From positions 1 to 64,000 of the forward strand of contig NZ_WTPX01000001.1 in assembly GCF_013036045.1 (NCBI RefSeq): 64,000 nucleotides of DNA, written 5' to 3'. Both the position numbers and the translations under genes were made by a program. Below the pieces are notes generated by a model. It was given only the letters and a program-made list of their open reading frames with translations. It did no database searches and was not told the DNA's origin. Below, piece by piece: positions 35,301 to 47,242 of this stretch. Every line of letters begins with the position of its first letter. Position 1 is the stretch's first letter. Source of the stretch: Alienimonas chondri. Its GTDB lineage: Bacteria; Planctomycetota; Planctomycetia; Planctomycetales; Planctomycetaceae.

Positions 35301-35834
35301 GTGGCCAAGAACTACAAGTCCGACGTCGAAAAGCACACCGCCGACTTCGATCCCGCCAAGCAGTACCGAGTCACCCTCAACACCACCGCCGGTCCGATCC
35401 GCCTCGACCTGCGGTCCGACAAGGCGCCCGGTCACTGCAAGAACATGGTCGGCCTGGCGAAGGTCGGCTTCTACGACGACTGCATCTTTCACCGGGTGAT
35501 CGACGGGTTCATGATCCAGGGCGGCGACCCGACCGGCACCGGCACCGGCGGCCCGGGCTATCAGATCGACGCGGAGTTCAACGACCTCCCGCACGAGCCG
35601 GGCGTGCTCAGCATGGCCCGCAGCCAGGATCCGAACAGCGCCGGCAGCCAGTTCTTCATCTGCTTGCCGGGCGACACCAGCTTCCTCAACAACCAATACA
35701 CCGCGTTCGGCAAGGTCGCGGACGAGGAGAGCATGGCGACGGTCGCCAAGATCGGCGCCGTCGAGACCAACACCGGCGATCGCCCGCTGGACGAAGTGAA
35801 GATCGAAAAGGCGTCCGCCGAAGTCGTCGGCTGA
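35301..35834 (+). CDS. Cyclophilin-type peptidyl-prolyl cis-trans isomerase
   Basis: A 177-residue protein from GTG 35301. The cyclophilin core is clear: PIRLDLRSDKAPGHCKNMVG, FYDDCIFHRVIDGFMIQGGD with the catalytic Arg, GVLSMARSQDPNSAGSQFFI and NNQYTAFGKVADEESMATV. It catalyses proline isomerisation. There is no signal peptide, so it is probably cytosolic. Short compared with periplasmic PpiA because it lacks a leader. Divergent from the BI-1 gene (170 bp), convergent with the phosphatase-family gene, with an inverted repeat between the stops. Confidence 0.95.
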   Translation: MAKNYKSDVEKHTADFDPAKQYRVTLNTTAGPIRLDLRSDKAPGHCKNMVGLAKVGFYDDCIFHRVIDGFMIQGGDPTGTGTGGPGYQIDAEFNDLPHEPGVLSMARSQDPNSAGSQFFICLPGDTSFLNNQYTAFGKVADEESMATVAKIGAVETNTGDRPLDEVKIEKASAEVVG

Positions 35835-35845
35835 AGTCAGCGAAG

Positions 35846-35919
35846 CTCCAAGACCAAGAACTCAAGAACCAAATGACGAGCAGTCGATCGCTTTGGGATC
35901 TTGATTTCTTGGTCTTGAG
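35846..35919. repeat. AT-rich inverted repeat between convergent stops
   Basis: The left arm CAAGACCAAGAACTCAAGAA (with flanks 35846-35873) and right arm TCTTGATTTCTTGGTCTTG (35892-35919) are imperfect reverse complements, about 18 of 20 core bases matching, with an 18-nt loop. It can fold from either strand and could serve as a bidirectional terminator between the cyclophilin gene and the phosphatase-family gene. It is unusually AT-rich for this window. Confidence 0.75.
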
Positions 35920-35922
35920 ATT

Positions 35923-36882
35923 TCACAACGCTTCGCCGTCGCGGTAGCGCTCCGGATGCCAGTCCCGGCCGACTGCCTGAAGCGTCGCTAACGTCGCCGG
36001 ATCGTTGGCAGTAGCGACGACGCGGGGGAGACGGAGCATGTCCGCTCGGTCGTCCATCCACAGCTCCCGGTAATGAACCGGTTCGCCGGTGTCGCACCAG
36101 ACGCTGCCGCCGCCGAAGGCGGCGGCGATCTGGGCGGCGGCGGGATAGTCGTAGACGTTGGGGGAATGAATTAACGACCCGGCGAAGGCGCCGGTCGCCA
36201 TCAGGTCGTAGATGCTGCCGGGAGTTTCGTCGGCGACGACGCCCTCCAAGCCCGCCGCGGTGATCGCCGCCGCGGCGGCGGGATCGCGGTGTTGGAAGCC
36301 GATGACGTAGATCTTCTTTGACCCCGACGGCGGCGCGGCCGGCGTGGGCCGGGGAGCGAACGAAGCAAGCGCCGCTCCGGCGGGGCGGGAGGGATCGTCG
36401 TCCCCGCAGCGCACTTTGGCGCCGGGACCGGCGCCGACGCACTCGACCCATCGACCGTGTGCTCCCGCATCCGGCACGAAGGTGAGGGAATAGTGGACCG
36501 CGTCCTCGGTCCGCAGATTGAGCATCACCGCCCAGCCGTCGCCGGCGTGATCGCGGTACTGCTTCGTGCCGTCGATCGGATCGAGGCACAGCGTCAGCGG
36601 CGAATCGGTCGCGAACGCCTCCAGCGGGCCGGTCGCTTCCTCCGCCTCGATGCGACAGGCCAGAAACCGTGGATCGAGATCGCGGAGGGCCGTGACGACC
36701 AATTCCTGCACCGTCAGATCGGCGAGGGTGAGGGCGTCGGTGTTACTGGATCCGCTGATCTTGCCGGCGACGGCGATGTCGAACTGCCGCATCCGCGACG
36801 CCACCCGTCCCGCCCAGCGGAAGACGGCGGGCAGATGGGCATGCAGGGCCGCGGCGACTTCGGCAGGAACTGGCTGATTCAT
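35923..36882 (-). CDS. Inositol monophosphatase family protein (CysQ/IMPase-like)
   Basis: A 319-residue Mg-dependent phosphatase-family protein from ATG 36882. Metal and substrate motifs are present: TDALTLADLTVQELV, the acidic IEAEEATGP at about 78-86 and LCLDPIDGTKQYRD with DPIDGT at 101-106, plus a C-terminal SPNVYDYPAAAQIAAAFGGG where the family has the WDxAAGxxI block (Asp kept, Trp replaced by Tyr). Substrates of relatives include inositol phosphates and PAP; the exact one is undetermined. The insert after GPGAKVRCGDDDPS is variable among planctomycetes. Confidence 0.85.
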   Translation of the reverse strand: MNQPVPAEVAAALHAHLPAVFRWAGRVASRMRQFDIAVAGKISGSSNTDALTLADLTVQELVVTALRDLDPRFLACRIEAEEATGPLEAFATDSPLTLCLDPIDGTKQYRDHAGDGWAVMLNLRTEDAVHYSLTFVPDAGAHGRWVECVGAGPGAKVRCGDDDPSRPAGAALASFAPRPTPAAPPSGSKKIYVIGFQHRDPAAAAAITAAGLEGVVADETPGSIYDLMATGAFAGSLIHSPNVYDYPAAAQIAAAFGGGSVWCDTGEPVHYRELWMDDRADMLRLPRVVATANDPATLATLQAVGRDWHPERYRDGEAL

Positions 36883-36974
36883 GCGAAGATAGTAGAGCGG
36901 GCCGCGTCCGAACGCTCGCTCGCCGATGACCCCGGTGGCCGGTTCGGCGGCTCCTAATCCCGCGTGCGCGACTC

Positions 36975-37790
36975 CTACTCGACGGGGGCGTCCTCGCCTC
37001 GCGATTCCAAGGACTCCCCCCACCGCCGGAGCGTCGCGACCGCCTCGCGGCGAGCGGCGGGGATCTCACCGGCGGCGTCATCCAGCAGCGCGCGGAGCCG
37101 TGCGGCCGCTTCCTCGGAATCAAAGTACCGTAGCGCCCGTGCGGCTTCCGCCCGCGTCTGCGGGTCGTCGGAATTGAGGTTGCGAAAGGCACGGTCTCTC
37201 AGCCGATCGTCCACCGGCACGTTCACGCTCAGGCGTCCCCCTGCGTCGTAGAACGGCTCCCAGTCCGTGTTTTGAACCGTCTCCCGAGGCGCTTGCAGAC
37301 CGAACGTGTGAACCCGCCGCACGCCCGGCGGCGTCTCACGAATCGCGGTGCGGGCGACCCGAAGCACCTCCGCCGGATCCCTGAGCAGCGTGAGGTCTGC
37401 GGTCATCGCCTCGACGTCGCCCGGTTTCAGCGAGATAACGCTTACCTTATGTGTTTCGTCCGAACTCGTCAGCAGCAGTCGGGTCTGTTGCTTCTTCCAC
37501 CGGGCGACGACGGCATCGGGATAGCGGAGAAACTGCTGGACCTGGGTATATGGCGTATCCTCGCGAAAGGGCTGCTTGAGCGTCTCTTCCACGAGGACCA
37601 CGGTGTTGCGGCCATAATCCGGTTCCCCGTCCTGCTCGGGGAGGTCGTCCCGGATCACCCGCGCGACGAACACGTAGTCGGCGTTGATGACGGCCGCCTC
37701 CACGCTGTCAGTCTGGGGAGACAGCGGTTGGGCGGCGGCGGACGGGACCAGCGCCGCACACAGGAGATAGGCGAACGAAAACTTCGACAT
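36975..37790 (-). CDS. Secreted hypothetical protein with HEAT-like C-terminus
   Basis: A 271-residue protein with signal MSKFSFAYLLCAALVPSAAA. The first half is strand-rich (VINADYVFVARVIRDDLPEQ, NTVVLVEETLKQPF), a composition seen in secreted proteins that describe transport or binding modules. The last 80 residues have a HEAT-repeat flavour (DPQTRAEAARALRYFDSEEA, RREAVATLRRWGESLESRGE). No catalytic motif. Downstream on the same strand, after 92 bp, comes the IMPase-like gene. Confidence 0.75.
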   Translation of the reverse strand: MSKFSFAYLLCAALVPSAAAQPLSPQTDSVEAAVINADYVFVARVIRDDLPEQDGEPDYGRNTVVLVEETLKQPFREDTPYTQVQQFLRYPDAVVARWKKQQTRLLLTSSDETHKVSVISLKPGDVEAMTADLTLLRDPAEVLRVARTAIRETPPGVRRVHTFGLQAPRETVQNTDWEPFYDAGGRLSVNVPVDDRLRDRAFRNLNSDDPQTRAEAARALRYFDSEEAAARLRALLDDAAGEIPAARREAVATLRRWGESLESRGEDAPVE

Positions 37791-37861
37791 CGGCTGCGAC
37801 GGACGCCGGAAGGCGAGCGGTAGGGCGGCTCAACCTATCAACTCGCAACGAACCCGGCCGA

Positions 37862-38941
37862 CTACAAGCCGAAGGAACGCGCCAGAAGATCCTCCCTTAG
37901 CGTGCCCGCGGACACGGCGGAGCCGTCGCGGAGGCCGATCAGGGTGACCTGCGCCGGGCTGAACAGCAGCGGGTCCAAGTCGTAGAAGTTCCCGCCGGCT
38001 TCGGCGAGCAACTCGGCGAACGGGCGGCCGTGTTGCGGGCTGGACTCGGACGGAACCTTGGACACGAGATCGCGCAGTTCCGCCTGATCCGCTTCGATCC
38101 ACAACGTGACGCGGGCGCCGTAGAGGATCGAATCGTTCGTTCGTCCCAACGCAACCGAGTCTTCGCCGCCGGCGGGGGCCAGCGGGGCGGAGCCGACGCC
38201 GCTGCGCACCCGGCCGACGTCGAAGCCGAGGGCGTCGAGCTTGTGCAGCGCCGTCTCCACGCTGCGGGCGGCGATCTGCACCGTGCCGGCGAGGCTCGCC
38301 GTGGGAGCGATACAGAGGATGAGTTTGTCCGGGGCGAGGCCGGCGGACTCCGCAAGATGGGCGGCGACGTTCGGCGGCGGGATTTGGCGGGTCTCCAGCA
38401 CGCCGACCGCTCGGCGGGCCTCTTCCGAGCCGCCGAGTTTGCGAATCAGTTCTTCTTCGTCGCAGGCCGCCCGCAGCGGGCCGGAGGCCATCGCGAAGAA
38501 CTGCCCGCCGCTGGAGTCGGCCAGCTCCACCTTCCGACCCGCGTACTGACAACGCAGGCAGGCCGAGATAGGATCGTCCGTCCGCACCGCCGCGTGCGGC
38601 CATGGGCGACCGGCGAGCGTCCCCGAATCGATCGACACGTCCAACAGGTCCGCCGAGGAGAGTCGGGCCAGCACGATGCCGGCCTCCAACCCGCCGGGGG
38701 CGTGGGCGCCGAAGTCGAGGACCGTGGTGCCGGTCGAGAGCCGCAGCAGGTCGACGCCGAGGTCGTCCAGCCGCTTCATCGTGAAGTCCGCCAACCGGGC
38801 GGCGCGGCGGTTCAGCAACCCGCCGGGCGGACTGCCGCCGCCGGGTTTGGCGCCCGCCGCCTTGCGGCCGGGGGAAGGGGACTGTTTCTTGCGTTTCGCC
38901 AAGGGGGGCCGATGCCGTTCGTACAACTGTGCCGGGAGCAT
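37862..38941 (-). CDS. mch: Methenyltetrahydromethanopterin cyclohydrolase
   Basis: A 359-residue enzyme that interconverts methenyl- and formyl-H4MPT in the tetrahydromethanopterin C1 pathway, found in methanogens, methylotrophs and planctomycetes. Recognisable blocks: LGVDLLRLSTGTTVLDFGAH, PGGLEAGIVLARLSSADLLD, SGGQFFAMASGPLRA and LILCIAPTASLAGTVQIAAR, ending YDLDPLLFSPAQVTLIGLRD. The first 40 residues are a Lys/Arg/Pro/Gly-rich extension absent from usual Mch, so translation may begin later (for example TTG 38902). The annotated start is only 5 bp from that of the opposite MOSC gene. No other H4MPT genes lie in the window. Confidence 0.88.
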   Translation of the reverse strand: MLPAQLYERHRPPLAKRKKQSPSPGRKAAGAKPGGGSPPGGLLNRRAARLADFTMKRLDDLGVDLLRLSTGTTVLDFGAHAPGGLEAGIVLARLSSADLLDVSIDSGTLAGRPWPHAAVRTDDPISACLRCQYAGRKVELADSSGGQFFAMASGPLRAACDEEELIRKLGGSEEARRAVGVLETRQIPPPNVAAHLAESAGLAPDKLILCIAPTASLAGTVQIAARSVETALHKLDALGFDVGRVRSGVGSAPLAPAGGEDSVALGRTNDSILYGARVTLWIEADQAELRDLVSKVPSESSPQHGRPFAELLAEAGGNFYDLDPLLFSPAQVTLIGLRDGSAVSAGTLREDLLARSFGL

Positions 38942-38946
38942 TGTTC

Positions 38947-39444
38947 ATGCAGACCGTACCCGATCTGCTCGCTTCGATCCCGCAGGTCGGCCGGCTGGAA
39001 TGGATCGGCCTGTCGCCGGGCCGCCGAATGACGCTGCTCGAACCGGCCGACGCGATCTGCCGGGTCGGCACCGGCCTCGACGGCGACCACCACAGTCTTC
39101 GCGGGACCGGCAAGCGGCAGGTGACGTTGATTCAGGCCGAACATCTCCCGGCGATCGCCGCGATGCTCACCCCGACTGCGGACGGTTCAGCGAGAATCGT
39201 CACCCCGGCCAAACTCCGGCGGAATCTGTGCGTCGCCGGGTTCCCCTTGCTGGCGGTGAAGAACCGGCGGTTCCGGGTGGGCGATGTGTTGCTGGAGGGC
39301 ACCGGCTTGTGTCACCCATGCAGCCGGATGGAGTACTACTTCGGCCCCGGCGGGTACAACGCCGTCCGCGGGCACGGCGGCATCACGGCCCGTGTACTCG
39401 AACCCGGGACGTTGCGGATCGGCGATGTGATCGAAGCTACGTGA
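38947..39444 (+). CDS. MOSC-domain protein
   Basis: A 165-residue protein from ATG 38947. The MOSC core is shown by LEWIGLSPGRRMTLLEPADA, GTGLDGDHHSLRGTGKRQVT, TPAKLRRNLCVAGFPLLAV, FRVGDVLLEGTGLCHPCSRM and a late RGHGGITARVL. Cys in CHPC is the residue that handles sulfur or molybdenum cofactor in the family. It stands alone without a molybdoenzyme, consistent with stand-alone MOSC proteins such as YiiM. Head to head with mch with nearly no gap, so promoters must lie inside the genes. Confidence 0.88.
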   Translation: MQTVPDLLASIPQVGRLEWIGLSPGRRMTLLEPADAICRVGTGLDGDHHSLRGTGKRQVTLIQAEHLPAIAAMLTPTADGSARIVTPAKLRRNLCVAGFPLLAVKNRRFRVGDVLLEGTGLCHPCSRMEYYFGPGGYNAVRGHGGITARVLEPGTLRIGDVIEAT

Positions 39445-39460
39445 GTCAGCCCGATCGCGG

Positions 39461-39964
39461 CTACGCCGTGCCGGTGCAGATCTGCGACCATTCGACGAGG
39501 CTGCGGCCCACGATCAGCGGGAGGGTCACCCCGCCGGAATCGCGGAGCTTCGCCTGTTTGCTGAGCCGCTTCACCACGGGACGCAGCGGGTTCTCCGAGA
39601 CCTCGACGGTTCGGGGGATCATCTGCAGTTCGCCCGCCTGGCCCATGCCGCAGGTTCGAGCCGTCGCGGCGAGTTCCTGCAACATCAGGCCGAAACGTTC
39701 CTCGTGCAGTAACCCCGCCATCGCGGCGATCTCCGACGGGCCGGCTTCCATGAGGCTGCTCACGGCCGCTTGAAAGTCCGGGCAGTCCCGGCAGCTCCGC
39801 ACCAGGGCCTCGCGGCAGGACTGCAGGCTGTCCTCCGGCACCGGCAAGGCCATCAGCCGTTCGGCCGACCAACCTTCCCGTTCTTCGGTCGAGCGGGCGT
39901 GATCCCAGTCCGCAGCGGTGATGTGCACGTTGGGTGCAGGGGGGGGGAGGGTCGGGATAAACAC
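39461..39964 (-). CDS. Hypothetical 167-residue protein
   Basis: Starts at GTG 39964, supported by a strong GGAGG 8 nt upstream. No signal or membrane segment. The sequence is helical with a Cys-rich mid part (LQSCREALVRSCRDCPDFQA), then EIAAMAGLLHEERFGLMLQE, LAATARTCGMGQAGELQMIP and a final LPLIVGRSLVEWSQICTG. The spacing of CxxxxxxxxCxxC is suggestive of a metal site but proves nothing. I recognise no family. It is convergent with the MOSC gene. Confidence 0.68.
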   Translation of the reverse strand: MFIPTLPPPAPNVHITAADWDHARSTEEREGWSAERLMALPVPEDSLQSCREALVRSCRDCPDFQAAVSSLMEAGPSEIAAMAGLLHEERFGLMLQELAATARTCGMGQAGELQMIPRTVEVSENPLRPVVKRLSKQAKLRDSGGVTLPLIVGRSLVEWSQICTGTA

Positions 39965-39972
39965 CGAGGAAT

Positions 39973-39977
39973 CCTCC
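39973..39977 (-). promoter_or_regulatory. Shine-Dalgarno GGAGG for the GTG-start orphan
   Basis: On the minus strand GGAGG precedes GTG 39964 by 8 nt, a perfect site that decides this start. The rest of the 226-bp gap to 40190 shows no RNA gene or repeat that I recognise. Confidence 0.65.
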
Positions 39978-40190
39978 GTAGGAATTAGGCAAGGGACGCA
40001 AAGTTTGCCCGGGAAAATCCCCGGTCGTCAACTCTAGGATCCGCCAAGCGACCGACCGCCGGGCAATTGTGAAGGATCGGACAATCGAGCAGGTTTTCGT
40101 GAACCGCGCGAGAGCCGTGGGCGCGAACGATTCAATCCGCAAACTCGGGCCGCGACCGTCCGCGTACTGGAGCATGGCCGGCGATCTCGG

Positions 40191-40777
40191 CTACAGCCCG
40201 CCGATCACTTCGAGGTACTCCAGGAGCAGGAGCCAAGCTGACATCAACCCCGATTCGACCATGACGTAGGCGATCGCTGCCGGGATTCGCCACAGCCAGG
40301 GCTGTGGCAGGGGCGCCGCCACGGCGCCCAGTACAAGCGGAAAGCCGAACGCGAGGATCCAGAACCAGACGACGAGCCATTCGGGGTTCATCGCGTCGGC
40401 GACGGCGATAAAGCCCATCAGCAGCGGGGCCGCGAGCCACAGGGGGACGAGCGTGGCCGCCGCGATCCGCAAGCCAAAAATCCACCCGGGGGGGAGGCTT
40501 GAAATCCGATCCCTGCGGACCGGCTGATCCAAAATCGTCCGGTTCGGAAGCAACTCGATCGCGGCGACGTCGGCGAACCGGACGGAGCGATAGCTCGAAA
40601 GTCCCTCCCGTACGCACGCGGTCGTCGCGCTGAACGTCGCGTCCCCGGGGTCGAGCACGGCGAGCGACTCGCCCGCCGCGGTTCTGAGCAGGAACGGCTC
40701 GAACGGCTCCCGGAGTACGGCGTCCAGCACGTCGCCCGCCGTCACGGGCGGCGGGGCGTCGCCTTCCGCGGGGGAGG

Positions 40778-40781
<4 letters not shown>
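40191..40781 (-). CDS. Membrane protein coupled to aconitase
   Basis: A 196-residue protein from ATG 40781, which overlaps the aconitase stop by 4 bp (ATGA). The first 90 residues form a soluble domain ([51 protein letters not shown]) resembling small single-domain proteins of planctomycetes. Then come four hydrophobic segments: [59 protein letters not shown] and [15 protein letters not shown]. The soluble part wording recalls a domain that binds DNA or ligand but I cannot name it. Coupling to aconitase may be incidental. Confidence 0.75.
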
Positions 40782-43642
<2,861 letters not shown>

Positions 43643-43746
43643 CGGAGTGGGCGAGGACGCGGGCGTGAATGCAGGTGTACGGTTGCCGATCCTAGCCGCC
43701 TCCGTGGATGATCGACACCGCTCCGCCCCCGTATGCCTGACTGCCG

Positions 43747-45144
43747 ATGTCTTCCGCCCTGTTGATCGCTGCGGCCGTCGTGTTCGCCGGACCCGCGGAC
43801 GCCGGCGAGACGCTCACGCCCGGCGAATGGCCGATGTTCCGCGGTCCGAACGGCAGCGGCGTGGGAACCGACCCGCTGCCGGCGGATCTCATCCAATCGA
43901 AGTATCTCCGCTGGCAGGTGGACGTACCGGGCCGCGGTTGGGGCAGCCCGGTCGTCGCGGACGGCCCGGAAGGACCGACGATTTACGTCCCCACGGCGAT
44001 GCCCGACGGCACGCAGATGGACGTGCTGGCCTACGACCTCGCCACCGGCGAGCGCCGCTGGCTGCGAAAGCTGTTTCGCGTCGCCGAGCCGGACTTCACC
44101 CACCCCACCAACACCTACGCCAGCTGCACGCCGGTCGCGACGAACGAAGCGGTCTTCGTGCATTTCGGCAAGTACGGCACCGCCCGCCTCGATCCCGCGA
44201 ACGGGCATGTGGTGTGGGAGCGTCGCGACTTTGAATGCGATCACTTCCGCGGCCCGGCGTCCTCCCCGCTGCTGGTGCAGGTCGACGGTTTGAGTCCGCG
44301 GCTGATCGTGCCGTTCGACGGCGTGGGGGAGGACGACCAGTACGTCGTCGCGCTGGACGCGGCGACCGGCGAGACGTTGTGGCGGACGAATCGCAACCCG
44401 GAGGTGCAGGAAGTCGTGCCGGACCTGCGGAAGGCGTACGGGACTCCGGTCTTGGCCGAGATCGGCGGCCGCACCCTGGTCGTGACGACCGGCGCCATCG
44501 CGACGGACTTCCTCGATCCTGCCACCGGGGAGCGCGTCTGGCGAATCAAGCACGGCGGGATGAACTCCGGGAGCGCTCCGCAGGTGATGGACGAACCGGA
44601 TCCATTTCAGGGCGGACCTGCGATCCTCGTCACCACCGGAGATGCGCCGACCTCGATGGCGATGCTGACTGTGGAGGACGCTCTGGACGCCGAATCCGCT
44701 CAGGCCGGCACGTCGAAGGCGAGTCCTCCGAAGCTCGTCTGGTCTTCGAACAAGTCGGCCCCGAAGCGCACGTCGCCGCTCAGGCTGGACTCCGACCATG
44801 TCCTCACGGTCGACGACGGCGGCGTTGCATCGCTCATTCACCTGGGCCGTTCCGAGCCTGCCGCTGGAGGCGAGGTCGAATCGCGCGTTCGCCTGGGCGA
44901 TTCCTACTGGTCCTCGCCGGTCATGGCCGGCGCGATCTTCACGTTCGGCAAGGAAGGAACGGCCGCGACGCTGAGCACCGGCATCTTCCGCGGCAGGGCC
45001 GGCGCCCCGATCGAATTGAAGGTCGAAGAGAAAACGAGCTTGGACGAGGGCGTGTGGGCGACGCCCGCGCTCGCCGGCGGCGGACTCGTGCTGCGGACGG
45101 AGCACACGCTGCGGTTCTATCACCCCGAAGGAACGACGAAATGA
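43747..45144 (+). CDS. Secreted PQQ-like beta-propeller protein
   Basis: A 465-residue exported protein (signal [20 protein letters not shown]). It opens with [20 protein letters not shown], the hallmark of planctomycete PQQ-binding-like propellers, and carries the repeated blades [53 protein letters not shown] and [18 protein letters not shown]. The fold is like BamB or quinoprotein dehydrogenases but no catalytic Asp or cofactor residues are certain. Stop overlaps the next start by 4 bp (ATGA), coupling it to a c-type cytochrome, which suggests they act together in the periplasm. Confidence 0.85.
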   Translation: MSSALLIAAAVVFAGPADAGETLTPGEWPMFRGPNGSGVGTDPLPADLIQSKYLRWQVDVPGRGWGSPVVADGPEGPTIYVPTAMPDGTQMDVLAYDLATGERRWLRKLFRVAEPDFTHPTNTYASCTPVATNEAVFVHFGKYGTARLDPANGHVVWERRDFECDHFRGPASSPLLVQVDGLSPRLIVPFDGVGEDDQYVVALDAATGETLWRTNRNPEVQEVVPDLRKAYGTPVLAEIGGRTLVVTTGAIATDFLDPATGERVWRIKHGGMNSGSAPQVMDEPDPFQGGPAILVTTGDAPTSMAMLTVEDALDAESAQAGTSKASPPKLVWSSNKSAPKRTSPLRLDSDHVLTVDDGGVASLIHLGRSEPAAGGEVESRVRLGDSYWSSPVMAGAIFTFGKEGTAATLSTGIFRGRAGAPIELKVEEKTSLDEGVWATPALAGGGLVLRTEHTLRFYHPEGTTK

Positions 45145-46109
45145 CACTCCGCCTGCCGTTCCGCCTCACCAGCGGCTGTCTCCTCGCGGCGAGCATTCCG
45201 GCGCTGGCCGTCGCCCAGCAGGGCGACGGGAGTGCGAAACCGAAGTTCCCGGAGGTGCCGGCGGACGTGTTCTTCCCGGACCCGTTTGCTGTATTCGAAG
45301 ACCAGACGCCCGTGCCCGGCGCCGCCCCGGTTGCGCCCTCCGCGGTGATGAATCCGGCGGAAGCGCCGGTCACGGGCGGGCCGGTCGATGCGGTCGCGGT
45401 CGGCGGTTCGGACGAGCCGGAGACCGCCGCCGTCGATTGGGCGGCGCTGCTTCCGCCGGATGCGCTCGACGCCCAGGTCCGCGCCGTCATGGAGGAACTG
45501 GCCAGAAACAGCCGCGACGTGCAGACCTACAACAACGCCTACCTGTCGATCCCGCCGGCGGCCGCGGAACTCGGTTCGCTCTTCGCGGTCGGATCCCGCT
45601 ACGACAAAGGCGTGGCGTGGTCGGACAACGCCGCGGCGCTGGCTCGAAAGGCCGCCGAGATCAACGAGACCCAGCTTCGCCGCGGCGCCGGCGGTCAGAA
45701 GCAGGTGGCCGATCCGCTGCGGACGCTGGATGCGCTGCTCAACGGCGGCGGGGCCGGCGGCGGCGAGGTGGTGGACTTCGCGGAGGCTGCCGACTTCAAC
45801 CTGATCATGAAGCGTTTTCAGGTGGGCGTCGACTCGCTCAAGGCGCTGGCGTCCTCCGCCCAGCTGATGGAGGCGAATAAGGAGGCCGTCGAGCGCGAGG
45901 CGCGGGTTCTGTCGGTGCTGAGCGAAGTCAGCGCCGACGAATCGCACGGCTGGGGCTTCGAGCAGGAATTCGTCGCGCTCTCAAAAAAGATGACGAAGGC
46001 CGCCTCGGAAACGGCCGCAGCGGTCGGCCAGGACTTCGACACGTTCGACGCGGCCCGTCGACGCCTATCGCAGACCTGCTCCGACTGTCACGGCGAATAC
46101 CGCAACTGA
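45141..46109 (+). CDS. Secreted c-type cytochrome, cytochrome c'-like
   Basis: A 322-residue exported protein starting at ATG 45141, coupled (ATGA) to the propeller gene. A signal (TSGCLLAASIPALAVAQQG) is followed by a Pro/Ala-rich stretch, then a helical domain with DVQTYNNAYLSIPPAAAELG and MKRFQVGVDSLKALASSAQL. A single CSDCH heme site stands about 10 residues from the C-terminus (QTCSDCHGEYRN), the position typical of cytochrome c' four-helix bundles. It would carry one heme in the periplasm. Partner is likely the propeller protein. Confidence 0.82.
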   Translation: MTLRLPFRLTSGCLLAASIPALAVAQQGDGSAKPKFPEVPADVFFPDPFAVFEDQTPVPGAAPVAPSAVMNPAEAPVTGGPVDAVAVGGSDEPETAAVDWAALLPPDALDAQVRAVMEELARNSRDVQTYNNAYLSIPPAAAELGSLFAVGSRYDKGVAWSDNAAALARKAAEINETQLRRGAGGQKQVADPLRTLDALLNGGGAGGGEVVDFAEAADFNLIMKRFQVGVDSLKALASSAQLMEANKEAVEREARVLSVLSEVSADESHGWGFEQEFVALSKKMTKAASETAAAVGQDFDTFDAARRRLSQTCSDCHGEYRN

Positions 46110-46150
46110 GGCGGCGTTGTGGCGGGAGGTCTCGTGTCTCGGTCCGGCTG

Positions 46151-47086
46151 CTACCGCGGTTGGGGCGGACTCGGTTCATCGGCGACGCGTTCACACTCGA
46201 CGATGATCCCGCCGAACTTCAACGCCTTGTGGACGGGGCTGAGGTGGTGGCGCCGCACCCACGGCAGCCCGGCGGCGGCACACGCCGCCGCGAGTTCGTC
46301 CGGGTTGTAGGTCCGGCACTTCCAGGTCCGGCTGTTCCATTGACCGGTGACGTTGTCCGCCGTGCAAAGCAGCAGCAGGCGACCGCCCGGACGCAGCACG
46401 CGGGCCATCTCTTCCAACCCCGGCGCCGGATCGGGGAGGTGTTCCAACACCCATCCGGCCGTAACGCAATCGAACGCCCCGTCGACGAACGGCATCCGCA
46501 GCATATCGCCGGCGACGTACCCCGGCTCGTGACCGTGGCGGACGGAGCGAGCCTCCATCCGACGCCGCGACCGTCGCAGCATCTGCTTGGAGAGATCGAA
46601 CGCCGTCAAGCGGGCGTCCGGCGAGGCTTCGCGAATGAGATGGCCGAGGATCTGCCCGGCCCCGCTGCCCACGTCCAGCACGTCGCGGAACCGCGTCACG
46701 TCAAATCGGGGCGGCCGCCGCTCTTCGCCACGCCCCGGGGGAGGAGCCTTGAGCAGTTGGCCGATCAACGGCTCGTGCAGGCTGACGGCGCTCGCCAACG
46801 CCAGCACGGCGCCGGCCGGTCCGTCGTACAAGCGACGCGTGAGATCGCGGTTCTGACCTTCCGAACGCTCCACGACCGGAGCCTGCCCCGCACGCCGATC
46901 CCGATTGGCGAGGCGCCGCCGGGCCGCGAACCGACGAGGGAGCCGCCGCAGTTGACGAACGACGCGGTCCGCCGGACTCGGAGGTCCGATACGATCGGCT
47001 TCGTTGTCGAGTCCGGACTGACCAGGCGGCGGAGCGACGGGGAGCGGGGGGGGAAGCAAGGCGTACCTCAACCGACGGAACTGCAC
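46151..47086 (-). CDS. Class I SAM-dependent methyltransferase
   Basis: A methyltransferase read from GTG 47086 (311 residues); the frame is open further up to 47287 but that part is Pro/Arg-rich and overlaps the divergent gene, so it is doubted. SAM motif I is DVLDVGSGAGQILGHLIREA, then AFDLSKQMLRRSRRRMEAR, a post-I acidic GDMLRMPFVDGAFDCVTAGW and EMARVLRPGGRLLLLCTADN. The ending with WKCRTYNPDELAAACAAAGL is of the UbiE/type-11 sort. Substrate unknown. The N-terminal 70 residues are basic and uncharacterised. Confidence 0.84.
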   Translation of the reverse strand: MQFRRLRYALLPPPLPVAPPPGQSGLDNEADRIGPPSPADRVVRQLRRLPRRFAARRRLANRDRRAGQAPVVERSEGQNRDLTRRLYDGPAGAVLALASAVSLHEPLIGQLLKAPPPGRGEERRPPRFDVTRFRDVLDVGSGAGQILGHLIREASPDARLTAFDLSKQMLRRSRRRMEARSVRHGHEPGYVAGDMLRMPFVDGAFDCVTAGWVLEHLPDPAPGLEEMARVLRPGGRLLLLCTADNVTGQWNSRTWKCRTYNPDELAAACAAAGLPWVRRHHLSPVHKALKFGGIIVECERVADEPSPPQPR

Positions 47087-47242
47087 CGTTATGACGGGGC
47101 GGGGGGAGCGGGGCAACGTAACCGATGCCCGTGTCTGCGGTTGGGGCCGACCCGGGGACGGTTCGACCGATGGGGTAAGGGTTGAAGCGCGGCGCCGGCC
47201 GCACGATACTCGCTCGGTCTCCCACCCGGCCCGATCCCCCGT

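Noticed and set aside
39965-40190. A tRNA or small RNA in the 226-bp gap
   Set aside because: No cloverleaf with a GTTC-type arm or conserved RNA signature was seen.
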